NCBI GenBank assembly: GCA_002371755.1
Contig: DFGM01000110.1
Coordinates: forward strand, 1-20,552
Direction of reading: 5' to 3'
Length of the DNA stretch: 20,552 nt
Source of the DNA: Verrucomicrobia bacterium UBA3750
GTDB taxonomy: Bacteria > Verrucomicrobiota > Kiritimatiellia > RFP12 > UBA1067
The stretch's first letter is position 1, and every line of letters begins with the position of its first letter. Below the pieces are notes generated by a model that worked only from the letters and a program-made list of their open reading frames with translations, ran no database searches and was not told the DNA's origin. A program made the translations under genes and the position numbers. Shown in pieces: positions 14,055 through 20,552 of this stretch.

Positions 14055-15568
14055 TGGACATAATAGACACTGCAACGCTGGACCTCGGCTCCTTCGACTT
14101 CACGCCCGAATGGGCGCGCAAGGCTGCCGGGGTGAGTTCCGGGCGCTGGACGCCGGACAAAGACGACAAGCGCCCTGCGAATCGCCAAGATTCGCAGGGG
14201 CAGCGCAAGCCGTTTGGCGAACGCAAATCGTTTGGCGACGACAGGCGCAAAGGCCCTGGCCGCAACGGATTCCAGCGCACGCAGATGCGTCCAGATCCGG
14301 TGCGACCGCTTGACGCGGAAATAAAGATTCTCCCCGAGACGAAGGCTCTCGGCACAATCATGCGCAAGCTCATGCTCTCGCCCCAGGCGTTCAAGCTGAA
14401 GGAACTCGCGTATTTCCTTCTCGACAACCCGGCGACCGTCCTTTTGAAGATTACGCCGCGCGAAACGGCAGGCGGAGAAAAGCCGCGCTTCCACCAGTGC
14501 AAGGCGTGTTCGTTCGCTTCTCCCAACCGCGACGACGTGGTGGCGCACGCCCTCGCCGCCCACCTCGGCGACTATTACGAGACGAAGGAAATCGAGGTGG
14601 AGCCGCCCAAAGGCAACTTCAATTGCGTTGCGAAGTGCGGTTTGAGCGGCGTGTTGCTCGGGCCGCCCAACGTCCATGAATTCAACTCCGTCGTCCGCGA
14701 GATGATTCGCACACGTTATCCGAACATGAGCGAAGCGGATTATCGTGCGAAGATCGAGATGGTACGCGATCCGGAAGCCGTGGAGGAATGGCGCAAGGGA
14801 GCCACAAAGAAGACAGTACTCGTCCCCAAGGGTGCGGGAGAGGATGCGCCGACCTTGACGCGTGAACAGGCCGAGGCCGAGTTCCGCCGCACCTTCCTCG
14901 ACAATCTCATCACCGAGCCCAAAGTGCTCATGATGACGGCAGAGGCTGCATTGGCAAGCCCGCTCAAACCGCTCGTTTATGCGGTGAAGGATGCGTTGCA
15001 GGCGGAACGCCGTGCGCCATACAGCATGATTTTCGCGCTTCGCGGCGCGTTCAGGCACAGGAAGATGTTCTTCTTCCGTGCCAACGACCCGCGCGGCCCG
15101 GAGTTTGTGATTGGCCACGAGCTCAAGGAGTTCGATGCCGCACATGCAATCCCGGAACTTGCCCAGGTCGCAGCGTTCGTCGCGGAAAACCCTTGCAGGT
15201 CGCAACAGGAAATCGCCGCCATTTCGCCCGATGCCGCACGGCATCTCGCGTGGCTCGTTTCCACGGGTCATATAGTTTCGTTTACGAATGGAGTATTCTC
15301 CGCTGTGGAGAAATACCCGAAGTACGGTCCGCAATGGAGAAACAAGAAGCCGAGACCCGCCGCCGAAGCGGCAGTCCCGACCAACGACGAAGCCGCCGCG
15401 CCGGCAGAGACTAAATCAGCAGCATCGGCCGCGAATAAAGCCGAAACGCCTGCGCCTGCGCCGGAAACCCCGGCACCAGCAAGCGTTGAAACTCCCAATG
15501 CGGAAGCAGCCGTGCAGGAGAACAAGGAAGAATCAAAAGATGAAAGTGCCCCTAAGTTGGCTGAATGA
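14054..15568 (+). CDS. C2H2 zinc-finger and winged-helix protein of unknown function
   Basis: 504 residues. Order: a short acidic start (MDIIDTATLDLGSFDFTPEWARK), a very basic Arg/Lys/Gly linker (about 30-75), a globular part, then a classical C2H2 finger with Cys149, Cys152, His165 and His170 (CX2CX12HX4H). A second Cys pair (CVAKC) precedes LGPPNVHEFN. A segment at about 375-425 (QQEIAAI…HLAWLVSTGHIVSFTNGVFSAV) looks like a winged helix, followed by an Ala/Pro/Glu-rich tail. Together these suggest a nucleic-acid-binding protein. I associate similar proteins with Verrucomicrobiota-like genomes but know no assigned role. It is expressed from a leaderless promoter and overlaps pheT by 29 bases, so translation of the two may be coupled. 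RNA binding linked to translation is inference. Confidence 0.87.
   Translation: MDIIDTATLDLGSFDFTPEWARKAAGVSSGRWTPDKDDKRPANRQDSQGQRKPFGERKSFGDDRRKGPGRNGFQRTQMRPDPVRPLDAEIKILPETKALGTIMRKLMLSPQAFKLKELAYFLLDNPATVLLKITPRETAGGEKPRFHQCKACSFASPNRDDVVAHALAAHLGDYYETKEIEVEPPKGNFNCVAKCGLSGVLLGPPNVHEFNSVVREMIRTRYPNMSEADYRAKIEMVRDPEAVEEWRKGATKKTVLVPKGAGEDAPTLTREQAEAEFRRTFLDNLITEPKVLMMTAEAALASPLKPLVYAVKDALQAERRAPYSMIFALRGAFRHRKMFFFRANDPRGPEFVIGHELKEFDAAHAIPELAQVAAFVAENPCRSQQEIAAISPDAARHLAWLVSTGHIVSFTNGVFSAVEKYPKYGPQWRNKKPRPAAEAAVPTNDEAAAPAETKSAASAANKAETPAPAPETPAPASVETPNAEAAVQENKEESKDESAPKLAE
14173..14199. repeat. Perfect 11-bp palindrome inside the zinc-finger gene
   Basis: CCCTGCGAATC (14173-14183) and its exact complement GATTCGCAGGG (14189-14199) flank the loop GCCAA. 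It lies in the basic linker where the coding constraint is low, as expected for an inserted palindromic element or an mRNA hairpin. Confidence 0.85.
14204..14239 (+). repeat. Tandem 18-bp repeat encoding RKPFGE/RKSFGD
   Basis: Two adjacent 18-base units (14204-14221, 14222-14239) match in 15 of 18 positions and encode RKPFGE and RKSFGD in the basic linker. A recent in-frame duplication. Confidence 0.7.
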
Positions 15569-17975
15569 GTTCGTCAAAATAGACGACATAGCCCCGGACG
15601 AGCTTGCGAACAAGCTTACGCGCGCCGGTTTGCAGGTGGAAACCGTCGAAACCATAGGCCCGAAGCCCCTTTGCGACGAAATCGTGGTCGCGGAAGTGAC
15701 CGAATGCGAAATGCACCCCGATAGCGACCACCTCCACGTCTGCAAGGTATCGGACGGCAAGGAGGTTTTTCAGGTCGTGTGCGGCGCGCCGAACTGCCGC
15801 AAAGGCATCAAGACCGCTTTTGCGAAGATTGGCGCCGTGATTCCAGAGGGCGGCTTCAAGATAAAGAAAGGCAAGCTGAGGGGCGTGGAATCCTTCGGCA
15901 TGTGCTGCTCGCTCAAGGAACTCGGCTTCGGCCAGGATCATTCCGGAATCGTAGAATTCCCGGCGGATACCCCGACGGGGGCTTTCGTGCGCGATGTTCT
16001 CGGCGGCGAGAAGCCAGAGACGGTCTTTGACATCGAAATCACCTGGAACAGGCCCGACGCGCTCTCCATCGCCGGCATCGCAAGGGAGTTCGGCGCGATT
16101 TTGCACCGCGAGGTGAAGATGCCGGAAGTCGACTTCACCGAAGAGGAAACGCCCGTAGAGAGCGAAGTGAAGGTAGTGGTGGAAGACACCGCCAAATGCC
16201 CTCGCTATACGGCCAGAGTGGTCACGTATGTAGAGGACGGCCCCTCGCCCGAATTGATGGCGAAGCGTCTGGAGCTGTGCGATGTAAGGTCGCTTGGACT
16301 CTGCGTGGACGTGACGAACTATGTGATGCTGGAGCTCGGCCAGCCGATGCACGCATTCGATTACACGAAACTCAAAGACCGCACCATCGTAGTCAGGGAC
16401 GCCCGCGAAGGCGAAACGATAAAGACGCTTGACGGCGTAGAGCGCAAACTCGATCCGTCCATGCTTGTCATCTGCGACACCGCCACCCCCAACGCCATCG
16501 CAGGTGTCATGGGCGGAGAGACGAGCGGCATAGCCGAAGGCACGAAGAGCGTTCTTCTCGAAAGTGCGCTTTTCGAGTGCGCCAGCACGAAGTTCACTGC
16601 CACGAAACTCGGCCTTTCTTCCGAATCCTCCTACCGCTACATACGCGGGGTGGACAAGGATCTTGCGGATTTCGCAAGCCGTCGCGCCGCGCATCTCCTG
16701 CAGAAATACGGCAAGGCGAAGATTGCCAAAGGCGTAATCGATGTGGACAACCGCACGAAGCCGCTCAATCCCGACGTGACGCTCAACTTCGAACGCGCCC
16801 GCAGGTTGATCGGCATCCCCGTGGGCAACGACGCGATGGCGTTCATTCTGAAATCGCTCGGCATCAAGCCTCGCATCGAAGGCGACGGCGTGCTCTACGC
16901 AGGGCTCGACGAAGTCGCATTCTCCGTGCCCTCCTGGAGATACGACCTCGAACTCGAGGCCGACCTCGTGGAGGAAATCGCGCGCATCTATGGATTGGAC
17001 AATATTCCGGACAAGATGCCCTGCGCACCCTCCGTCTCGCCGATTTCAGACGCACCTTTCCGCGCACGCTCGCGCATCCGCGAAATCTGTCTCGCCCTCG
17101 GTTTTTCCGAAGCGATGCACTATTCGTTCTTGAGCGCCAGAGAACTTGACGACTTCGACACCCGCGACAAGGACAACCGCCTCGTCATACCGGATCCTGT
17201 CTCGGCGGAATATGCCGTCATGAGGCCGTCCTTGCTGCCGCAGATGATGGGTTCGCTCGGTCGCAACGCCTCGCACCAGCTCGAAAGCGCGATGCTGTTT
17301 GAAGTCGGCAAGGTGTTCGATTCGCGTCCCGGCGAAGAAGAGCGTATCGCGCTCGGGTTCGTCGGGCCCGTCGGACGCGAGGCGCTTCGCCGCCGCGCCG
17401 GCGTGAACGAGGAAGAAGCCGTCCTTTGGATGAAAGGCGCCGTGGAGGAACTCGTGCGCCGCCTCAAGCCCGGCAAGCTCGAGTTCACACCTGCCGAACA
17501 CCCCGCCTTCGCAAAGGGAGCGGCTCTCGCCATCAAGCTGAACGGACGCGAAATCGGCATCATGGGCGCACTTTCGGCGAAAATGCGCCACCCGTACCGT
17601 CTCACCACGCAGATGGTGCTCTGTGAAATGAAGCTCGAACCGCTAATCAAGCGTTTCGACGCGGTGGGCAAGGTCGCCCCAGTCCCGCAGTTTCCGCTCG
17701 TCAGGCGCGATATCGCCCTTCTCGCAGCCAAGAATGTCACGAACGATGACATCGTGCGCACCATACGCAAGAACGGCGGCAACGACCTCGCAAGCGTCGA
17801 AATATTCGACATCTTCCGTCCGAAAGATGCGAAGGATGGTGCGCGGTCGCTTGCCTACGCTCTCGAGTTCCGTTCTGCGGAACGCACATTGACCGACCAG
17901 CAGGTGGCCGGCGCATTTCAGCGGATTGTCGACGCTCTCAAGGCAACCGCAGGTATCGAAGTGAGGGAAGGATAA
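15540..17975 (+). CDS. pheT: Phenylalanyl-tRNA synthetase, beta subunit
   Basis: 811 residues, the usual length. It starts MKVPLSWLNEFV, the standard opening. It has an N-terminal EMAPII-like tRNA-binding domain (about 40-150: DHLHVCKVSDG, VCGAPNCRKG), then the B3/B4 editing region (about 205-380: CVDVTNYVMLELGQPMHAFD, GVMGG), the B5 domain (about 405-480: TLNFERARRLIGI), a catalytic-like domain (RPSLLPQMMGSLGRN) and the C-terminal FDX-ACB anticodon-binding domain (about 715-811: PQFPLVRRDIALL). With PheS it charges tRNA-Phe. pheS is not adjacent upstream; the zinc-finger gene takes that place. The ATG at 15540 has AAGGAAG nine bases upstream. The reading frame is open further upstream but that part is only shadow of the previous gene. 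Confidence 0.97.
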   Translation: MKVPLSWLNEFVKIDDIAPDELANKLTRAGLQVETVETIGPKPLCDEIVVAEVTECEMHPDSDHLHVCKVSDGKEVFQVVCGAPNCRKGIKTAFAKIGAVIPEGGFKIKKGKLRGVESFGMCCSLKELGFGQDHSGIVEFPADTPTGAFVRDVLGGEKPETVFDIEITWNRPDALSIAGIAREFGAILHREVKMPEVDFTEEETPVESEVKVVVEDTAKCPRYTARVVTYVEDGPSPELMAKRLELCDVRSLGLCVDVTNYVMLELGQPMHAFDYTKLKDRTIVVRDAREGETIKTLDGVERKLDPSMLVICDTATPNAIAGVMGGETSGIAEGTKSVLLESALFECASTKFTATKLGLSSESSYRYIRGVDKDLADFASRRAAHLLQKYGKAKIAKGVIDVDNRTKPLNPDVTLNFERARRLIGIPVGNDAMAFILKSLGIKPRIEGDGVLYAGLDEVAFSVPSWRYDLELEADLVEEIARIYGLDNIPDKMPCAPSVSPISDAPFRARSRIREICLALGFSEAMHYSFLSARELDDFDTRDKDNRLVIPDPVSAEYAVMRPSLLPQMMGSLGRNASHQLESAMLFEVGKVFDSRPGEEERIALGFVGPVGREALRRRAGVNEEEAVLWMKGAVEELVRRLKPGKLEFTPAEHPAFAKGAALAIKLNGREIGIMGALSAKMRHPYRLTTQMVLCEMKLEPLIKRFDAVGKVAPVPQFPLVRRDIALLAAKNVTNDDIVRTIRKNGGNDLASVEIFDIFRPKDAKDGARSLAYALEFRSAERTLTDQQVAGAFQRIVDALKATAGIEVREG

Positions 17976-18164
17976 GGATTTCCGACAACGTTGGCCCTGC
18001 GGCACACGCGGATTAAGCAGACATTTCTTCGACCGACATTTTGAAAAGTGGCCTTCGGGACACACTAATTGGAACGACGGGTTCCGGGGATTCTGCGCTA
18101 CGGTGTTGCGGGACTTCTTAAACGCCTTGCAAAGGCGATACGAATACTTGGAGGATGGTGAACG
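17976..18164 (+). other. Hairpin-rich intergenic region, possible structured RNA leader
   Basis: This 189-base spacer after pheT holds three successive inverted repeats. The first, at 18048-18063, has a cUUCGg tetraloop, GTG-G-CC/GG-A-CAC, with one mismatch. The second, at 18071-18085, is GGAAC/GTTCC with loop GACGG. The third, at 18123-18137, is CGCCTT/AAGGCG with loop GCA and ends 12 bases before the ribosome site of the next gene. There is no T-tract. I recognise no riboswitch class. It may be a 3' end of the pheT mRNA, a 5' leader of the exported-protein gene, or a small RNA. Confidence 0.45.
18150..18154 (+). promoter_or_regulatory. Ribosome site GGAGG of the exported protein gene
   Basis: GGAGG ten bases before ATG 18165. 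It excludes the out-of-frame ATG at 18155, which directly abuts the site. Confidence 0.7.
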
Positions 18165-19022
18165 ATGAAGAAACACGCGATAGCGGTTCTGGCAATGATG
18201 GCGGTATTCGCGGCGTATTGCGCACCAGCGAACCCCGTCAAGGTGAAAAACAACTTCCCGCGGGTTCCTGCGCAGGCGCTCAGATCGCTCAAGGCCACGA
18301 TTGGCAAGCCTTTTCGCTCTGGCTGGGTCTTTATCGACGGCAAGTACATCGAGCCGCCCTACAAGGTCGAACGCTACGGCACCGCGCTCAGAATCAACGG
18401 CAACCAGGTCACAGGCGAAATCGTGCCGTGGGAGGAGTTTATAAAGACGCAGGATGGCGTCAAAATGACAAAGAGCGAAGCGCCCGCCGCCGACCCCACC
18501 GCAGCCGCGCCAGAACCAGAACCGGAGCCCGAGCCCGAGGAGGACGATTCTTGGGAAAACTCTCTCGACGACCTTTTTGACGACGACCCGGCGCCGAAGA
18601 AGTCCGCAAAGAAGAAAACTGCCGGCTATAAGCCACGTCCGAAAAAGCCAACCGTCACCGTGACTTACTCCTTTGACGGCGAATTTGTCCATAACGACAA
18701 ATCCAAAGCTCTGCTCGCGCGCATCAACGCAGCCCGCACCAAGCTCGACAGCCACTTGCGCTCCGGCGGACTTTGCTACTTCTCCGCATATTATTCAGGC
18801 GTTCGCGTCGATGGCAGAGCGGCGAAGGAAGCCATGGCCAAACTTCCCGACCTTATGAAGCAATCCACAAGCGCCGAAGGTCTCGCCCAGGCAATACGCT
18901 CGAACGGCATCACCTACCTTTCCGCGCCGTTCATAAACGACCTCTTCAAGAACAAAGTGGACTACATCAGGCTGCTGCAACGCAACAAGTCCGACAGCCA
19001 GCGCGAAGCATGGGGCTTCTGA
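18165..19022 (+). CDS. Exported protein of unknown function with acidic Pro-Glu linker
   Basis: 285 residues, not recognised. An N-terminal signal peptide (MKKHAIAVLAMMAVFAAYCAPA, cleavage near 22) is followed by a first small domain (about 25-105) with VFIDGKYIEPPYKVERYGTALRINGNQVTGEIVPWEEF. Next comes a disordered acidic stretch of EP repeats and Asp (about 115-145) and a lysine-rich patch (about 146-165). A second domain (about 166-285: VTVTYSFDGEFVHNDKSKALLARIN…) ends in DYIRLLQRNKSDSQREAWGF. It is likely periplasmic. The charge switch in the linker suggests a flexible tether between two domains. It overlaps the next gene by 13 bases, so the two probably act together. I would not guess an activity. 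Confidence 0.85.
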   Translation: MKKHAIAVLAMMAVFAAYCAPANPVKVKNNFPRVPAQALRSLKATIGKPFRSGWVFIDGKYIEPPYKVERYGTALRINGNQVTGEIVPWEEFIKTQDGVKMTKSEAPAADPTAAAPEPEPEPEPEEDDSWENSLDDLFDDDPAPKKSAKKKTAGYKPRPKKPTVTVTYSFDGEFVHNDKSKALLARINAARTKLDSHLRSGGLCYFSAYYSGVRVDGRAAKEAMAKLPDLMKQSTSAEGLAQAIRSNGITYLSAPFINDLFKNKVDYIRLLQRNKSDSQREAWGF

Positions 19023-19762
19023 GGAGAAACGCAATAAGGCCCGGATGGCCGCTTTGGCTGCTTGTGGCCGTTCTCGCTATTGCTGGAACAGCCGCCGAGG
19101 TATTCCTCGTCTCCAAACGTCCCGGCAAAGCCCCCGTCGCCGCAGAAGGCGTTATCGCCGCTTTGGGCGGATTCCGTTCTCTCGCCGCAGAGGCCGTATG
19201 GTTCAGAGCCGACCGCCTGCAGGAGGAGGGAAGATATGTGGAACTATCGCAACTCGCTTCCACCCTCGCTTTTCTCGAGCCGCATACGCCTGAAGTATGG
19301 AGCTATTCCGCATGGAACCTCGCCTACAACATCTCTGTAATGATGCCGACACCTGAAGATCGCTGGCGCTGGGTGGCCGCTGCAATACGCCTCTTGCGCG
19401 ACGAAGGACTCAAACTCAATCCCGATTCTCCCGAACTTTGCCGCGAACTCGCCTGGCTCTTCCAGCTCAAAATAGGCGGCAAAATTGATTCTGCTTCGCC
19501 TCTCTACCGCGAAAAATGGCGCGAAATCGTCGAAGACGCCGCCAAACGCAACGCATGGAACGAGCTTGGCATGGATAAGGAGCGTATGCGCAAGGTGGAA
19601 CGAGTCTACGGTATCACCGATTGGACAAACCCGATTTCCTCGGCTCTCTACTGGACGTATTTCGGGCTGAAGACCGCCAAAGGCGATACGCGAGAGTTCC
19701 TTCGCGAAATCGAGCGCCAGTGCCGTATCATGCTCCACGCCTCACAAGCGCGTAGCGTTTGA
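19010..19762 (+). CDS. Membrane-anchored TPR-like protein, PVC-type family of unknown function
   Basis: 250 residues. One N-terminal membrane segment (about 12-30: WPLWLLVAVLAIAGTAAEVFLV) is followed by a helical soluble part beginning ALGGFRSLAAEAVWFRADRLQEEGRYVELSQLASTLAFLEPHTPEVWSYSAWNLAYNISV, which has the alternating helix pattern of tetratricopeptide-like repeats. The RWRWV…AIRLLRDEGLKLNPDSPELCRELAWLFQLKIGG part is a pattern I associate with a conserved family in Planctomycetes/Verrucomicrobia-type bacteria. The role is unknown; a scaffold on the membrane is plausible. The ATG at 19010 lies inside the previous gene and opens MGLLRRNAIRPGW, a sensible cytoplasmic flank. An upstream in-frame ATG at 18773 gives only shadow sequence. 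Its 3' end overlaps the opposite-strand phosphatase gene by 35 bases. Confidence 0.85.
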   Translation: MGLLRRNAIRPGWPLWLLVAVLAIAGTAAEVFLVSKRPGKAPVAAEGVIAALGGFRSLAAEAVWFRADRLQEEGRYVELSQLASTLAFLEPHTPEVWSYSAWNLAYNISVMMPTPEDRWRWVAAAIRLLRDEGLKLNPDSPELCRELAWLFQLKIGGKIDSASPLYREKWREIVEDAAKRNAWNELGMDKERMRKVERVYGITDWTNPISSALYWTYFGLKTAKGDTREFLREIERQCRIMLHASQARSV

Positions 19763-20396
19763 CTCCGTCAGGGGCGATAAATATCGCCGCCGAGTCAAGA
19801 AACCCCACCCAACACTCCTCCGTCCAGCCCGAATAAACACCTTTGCCGGAAAGAAAAGCGGCCACAAAGAGGTCGTGCGAAGTGAAAATGCCGAGCTGCG
19901 CGGTAAATCTGGAGAGGACAAAATCCTCCAGCATGCGAGTAGCCTCGGCTATTGGCCGGAATCCAGTCTGCATCCCCTTCTCGCAGTACTCGAAGGAAAT
20001 GCGGTAGAACTCCCCGCCGCGGAACATCTTCCAAACCTCATACGCATCGGAATAATACGGGCTTCCGTTGCCTATGAGAGTATCTGTGGGGATGCTTTCA
20101 TAGTTCCACTTCTCTCCTAATCCCATCCCCTTCGCGATTGTCGCAGCCGTAAGACGTGTGCGAACAAGGGGACTCGCCATAAACTGCACGCGCGTTTCAT
20201 CGGGAAGAATGGCTTTCAGCCGGGAGCCAAAATCGTACGCCATCTTTTCGCCCGACGGCGTGATCGGAAGGCTTTCGCCGAATGTCGGATCTTCCGGATC
20301 AATGTGCGGGCGCTCGGCATGGCGCGTCATCAACAGCACCCTCTCGCCGCGCTTTATGGCTTCTGCCACTTCTTCAATGGTAGCTTCGTTATTCAT
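19728..20396 (-). CDS. Histidine phosphatase superfamily protein
   Basis: 222 residues. The phosphate-accepting motif is LLMTRHAERP (Arg25, His26; RHA where many members have RHG). It is followed by SPLVRTRLTAATIAKGM, which supplies the second arginine region, and by FTSHD late in the protein, which supplies the second histidine. This fits a small phosphoglycerate-mutase-like phosphatase; the substrate is unknown. No signal peptide or membrane segment is seen, so it is cytoplasmic. The start is ATG at 20396. The reading frame runs upstream to 20489, but that part is not family-like and covers the spacer from the tRNA gene. No ribosome site is visible before the ATG. It converges with the TPR-like gene and overlaps it by 35 bases. 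Confidence 0.88.
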   Translation of the reverse strand: MNNEATIEEVAEAIKRGERVLLMTRHAERPHIDPEDPTFGESLPITPSGEKMAYDFGSRLKAILPDETRVQFMASPLVRTRLTAATIAKGMGLGEKWNYESIPTDTLIGNGSPYYSDAYEVWKMFRGGEFYRISFEYCEKGMQTGFRPIAEATRMLEDFVLSRFTAQLGIFTSHDLFVAAFLSGKGVYSGWTEECWVGFLDSAAIFIAPDGVKRYALVRRGA

Positions 20397-20499
20397 AGTG
20401 CACAAAAAAATAGAACAGCAAGCGCACCACCCAAACCTGACTTCTCGGAGATTTGATAGGTCTTGCCGTCCCCGTCCATAGCGCCACAAGCGCGGAAAA

Positions 20500-20552
20500 T
20501 GGTGGGCAATTCGGGACTCGAACCCAAGACCCCTACCGTGTGAAGGTAGTGC
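20500..20552 (-). tRNA. tRNA-Val (anticodon CAC), 3' part, cut by the window end
   Basis: Read on the minus strand: an anticodon stem CTACC/GGTAG encloses the loop TTCACAC with anticodon CAC, which decodes GUG. A five-base variable loop, a TTGGG/CCCGA T-stem with loop TTCGAGT, the 3' acceptor strand ATTGCCC, discriminator A and an encoded CCA (20502-20500) follow. The D-arm and 5' acceptor strand lie beyond the window. It is transcribed toward the phosphatase gene, 103 bases away. Confidence 0.9.

Noticed and set aside
14015..15334. 439-codon minus-strand frame opposite the zinc-finger gene
   Set aside because: Antisense shadow in high-GC DNA; no domain is recognisable, and the plus strand has a promoter and zinc finger.
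15288..15539. N-terminal extension of pheT
   Set aside because: It is the zinc-finger gene tail read in another frame; MKVPLSWLNEFV at 15540 is the typical PheT start.
17643..18755. 370-codon minus-strand frame across the pheT end and spacer
   Set aside because: It overlaps two convincing plus-strand genes, the translated sequence has no recognisable domain, and no ribosome site is clear. The spacer part is kept as a finding for possible RNA.
20397..20489. N-terminal extension of the histidine phosphatase
   Set aside because: The added residues are Cys- and Arg-rich spacer translation with no family similarity.

Overview
The window looks like a chromosomal segment of a GC-rich, Gram-negative, probably fermentative bacterium. 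An outer-membrane DUF481 barrel and several signal peptides indicate two membranes. A PVC-type TPR-like anchored protein and a C2H2 zinc-finger/winged-helix protein, of a kind I associate with Verrucomicrobiota and relatives, make the Verrucomicrobiota/Kiritimatiellota/Lentisphaerota group the best guess. This placement is an inference from gene content, not a phylogeny. I see no mobile element, CRISPR array or phage gene.

Layout. Positions 1-188 are intergenic and hold an exact-period 22-bp repeat array. Next, on the minus strand, is a FucP-type sugar transporter (189-1472) with its own promoter and a palindrome over its -35 region. A minus-strand group, tyrS (5400-4138), a DUF481 outer-membrane protein (4060-3032) and a B12-type radical SAM protein (3027-1585), is read leftwards from a compact divergent promoter region at 5401-5486. 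The same 86 bp drives a long plus-strand operon: etfB, etfA, a large acyl-CoA dehydrogenase, class I fumarase alpha and beta, a secreted protein of unknown function, tmk, holB and a TIM-barrel sugar-phosphate isomerase-like gene (5487-13889). Gaps are 35 bp or less and most later junctions overlap. A new promoter at 14036-14053 starts a C2H2 zinc-finger/winged-helix protein of unknown function overlapping pheT (14054-17975). After a 189-bp spacer rich in hairpins comes a pair of exported or anchored proteins of unknown function (18165-19762). This pair converges, with a 35-bp overlap, on a minus-strand histidine phosphatase. The window ends inside a minus-strand tRNA-Val(CAC). No stretch longer than 300 bases lacks a gene.

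How the genes work together. EtfAB passes electrons to or from the acyl-CoA dehydrogenase, and fumarase links this to C4-dicarboxylate metabolism. tmk and holB form the familiar replication pair but here sit in the energy-metabolism operon. tyrS and pheT supply translation.

Most unusual signals. (1) Four promoters share a nearly identical 12-mer, ATG(G/C)TATAATAT. In three of them (tyrS, etfB, the zinc-finger gene) the start codon lies only 7-8 nt beyond the -10 box, so the mRNAs should be leaderless. (2) The 22-bp palindromic repeat array at 11-114 has its last unit inverted. (3) The zinc-finger/winged-helix protein contains a perfect 11-bp-stem palindrome inside its coding sequence. (4) The TyrRS active site carries Ser, Gln and Asn where the classical residues are Thr40, His45 and His48. 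(5) There is a hairpin-rich spacer at 17976-18164.
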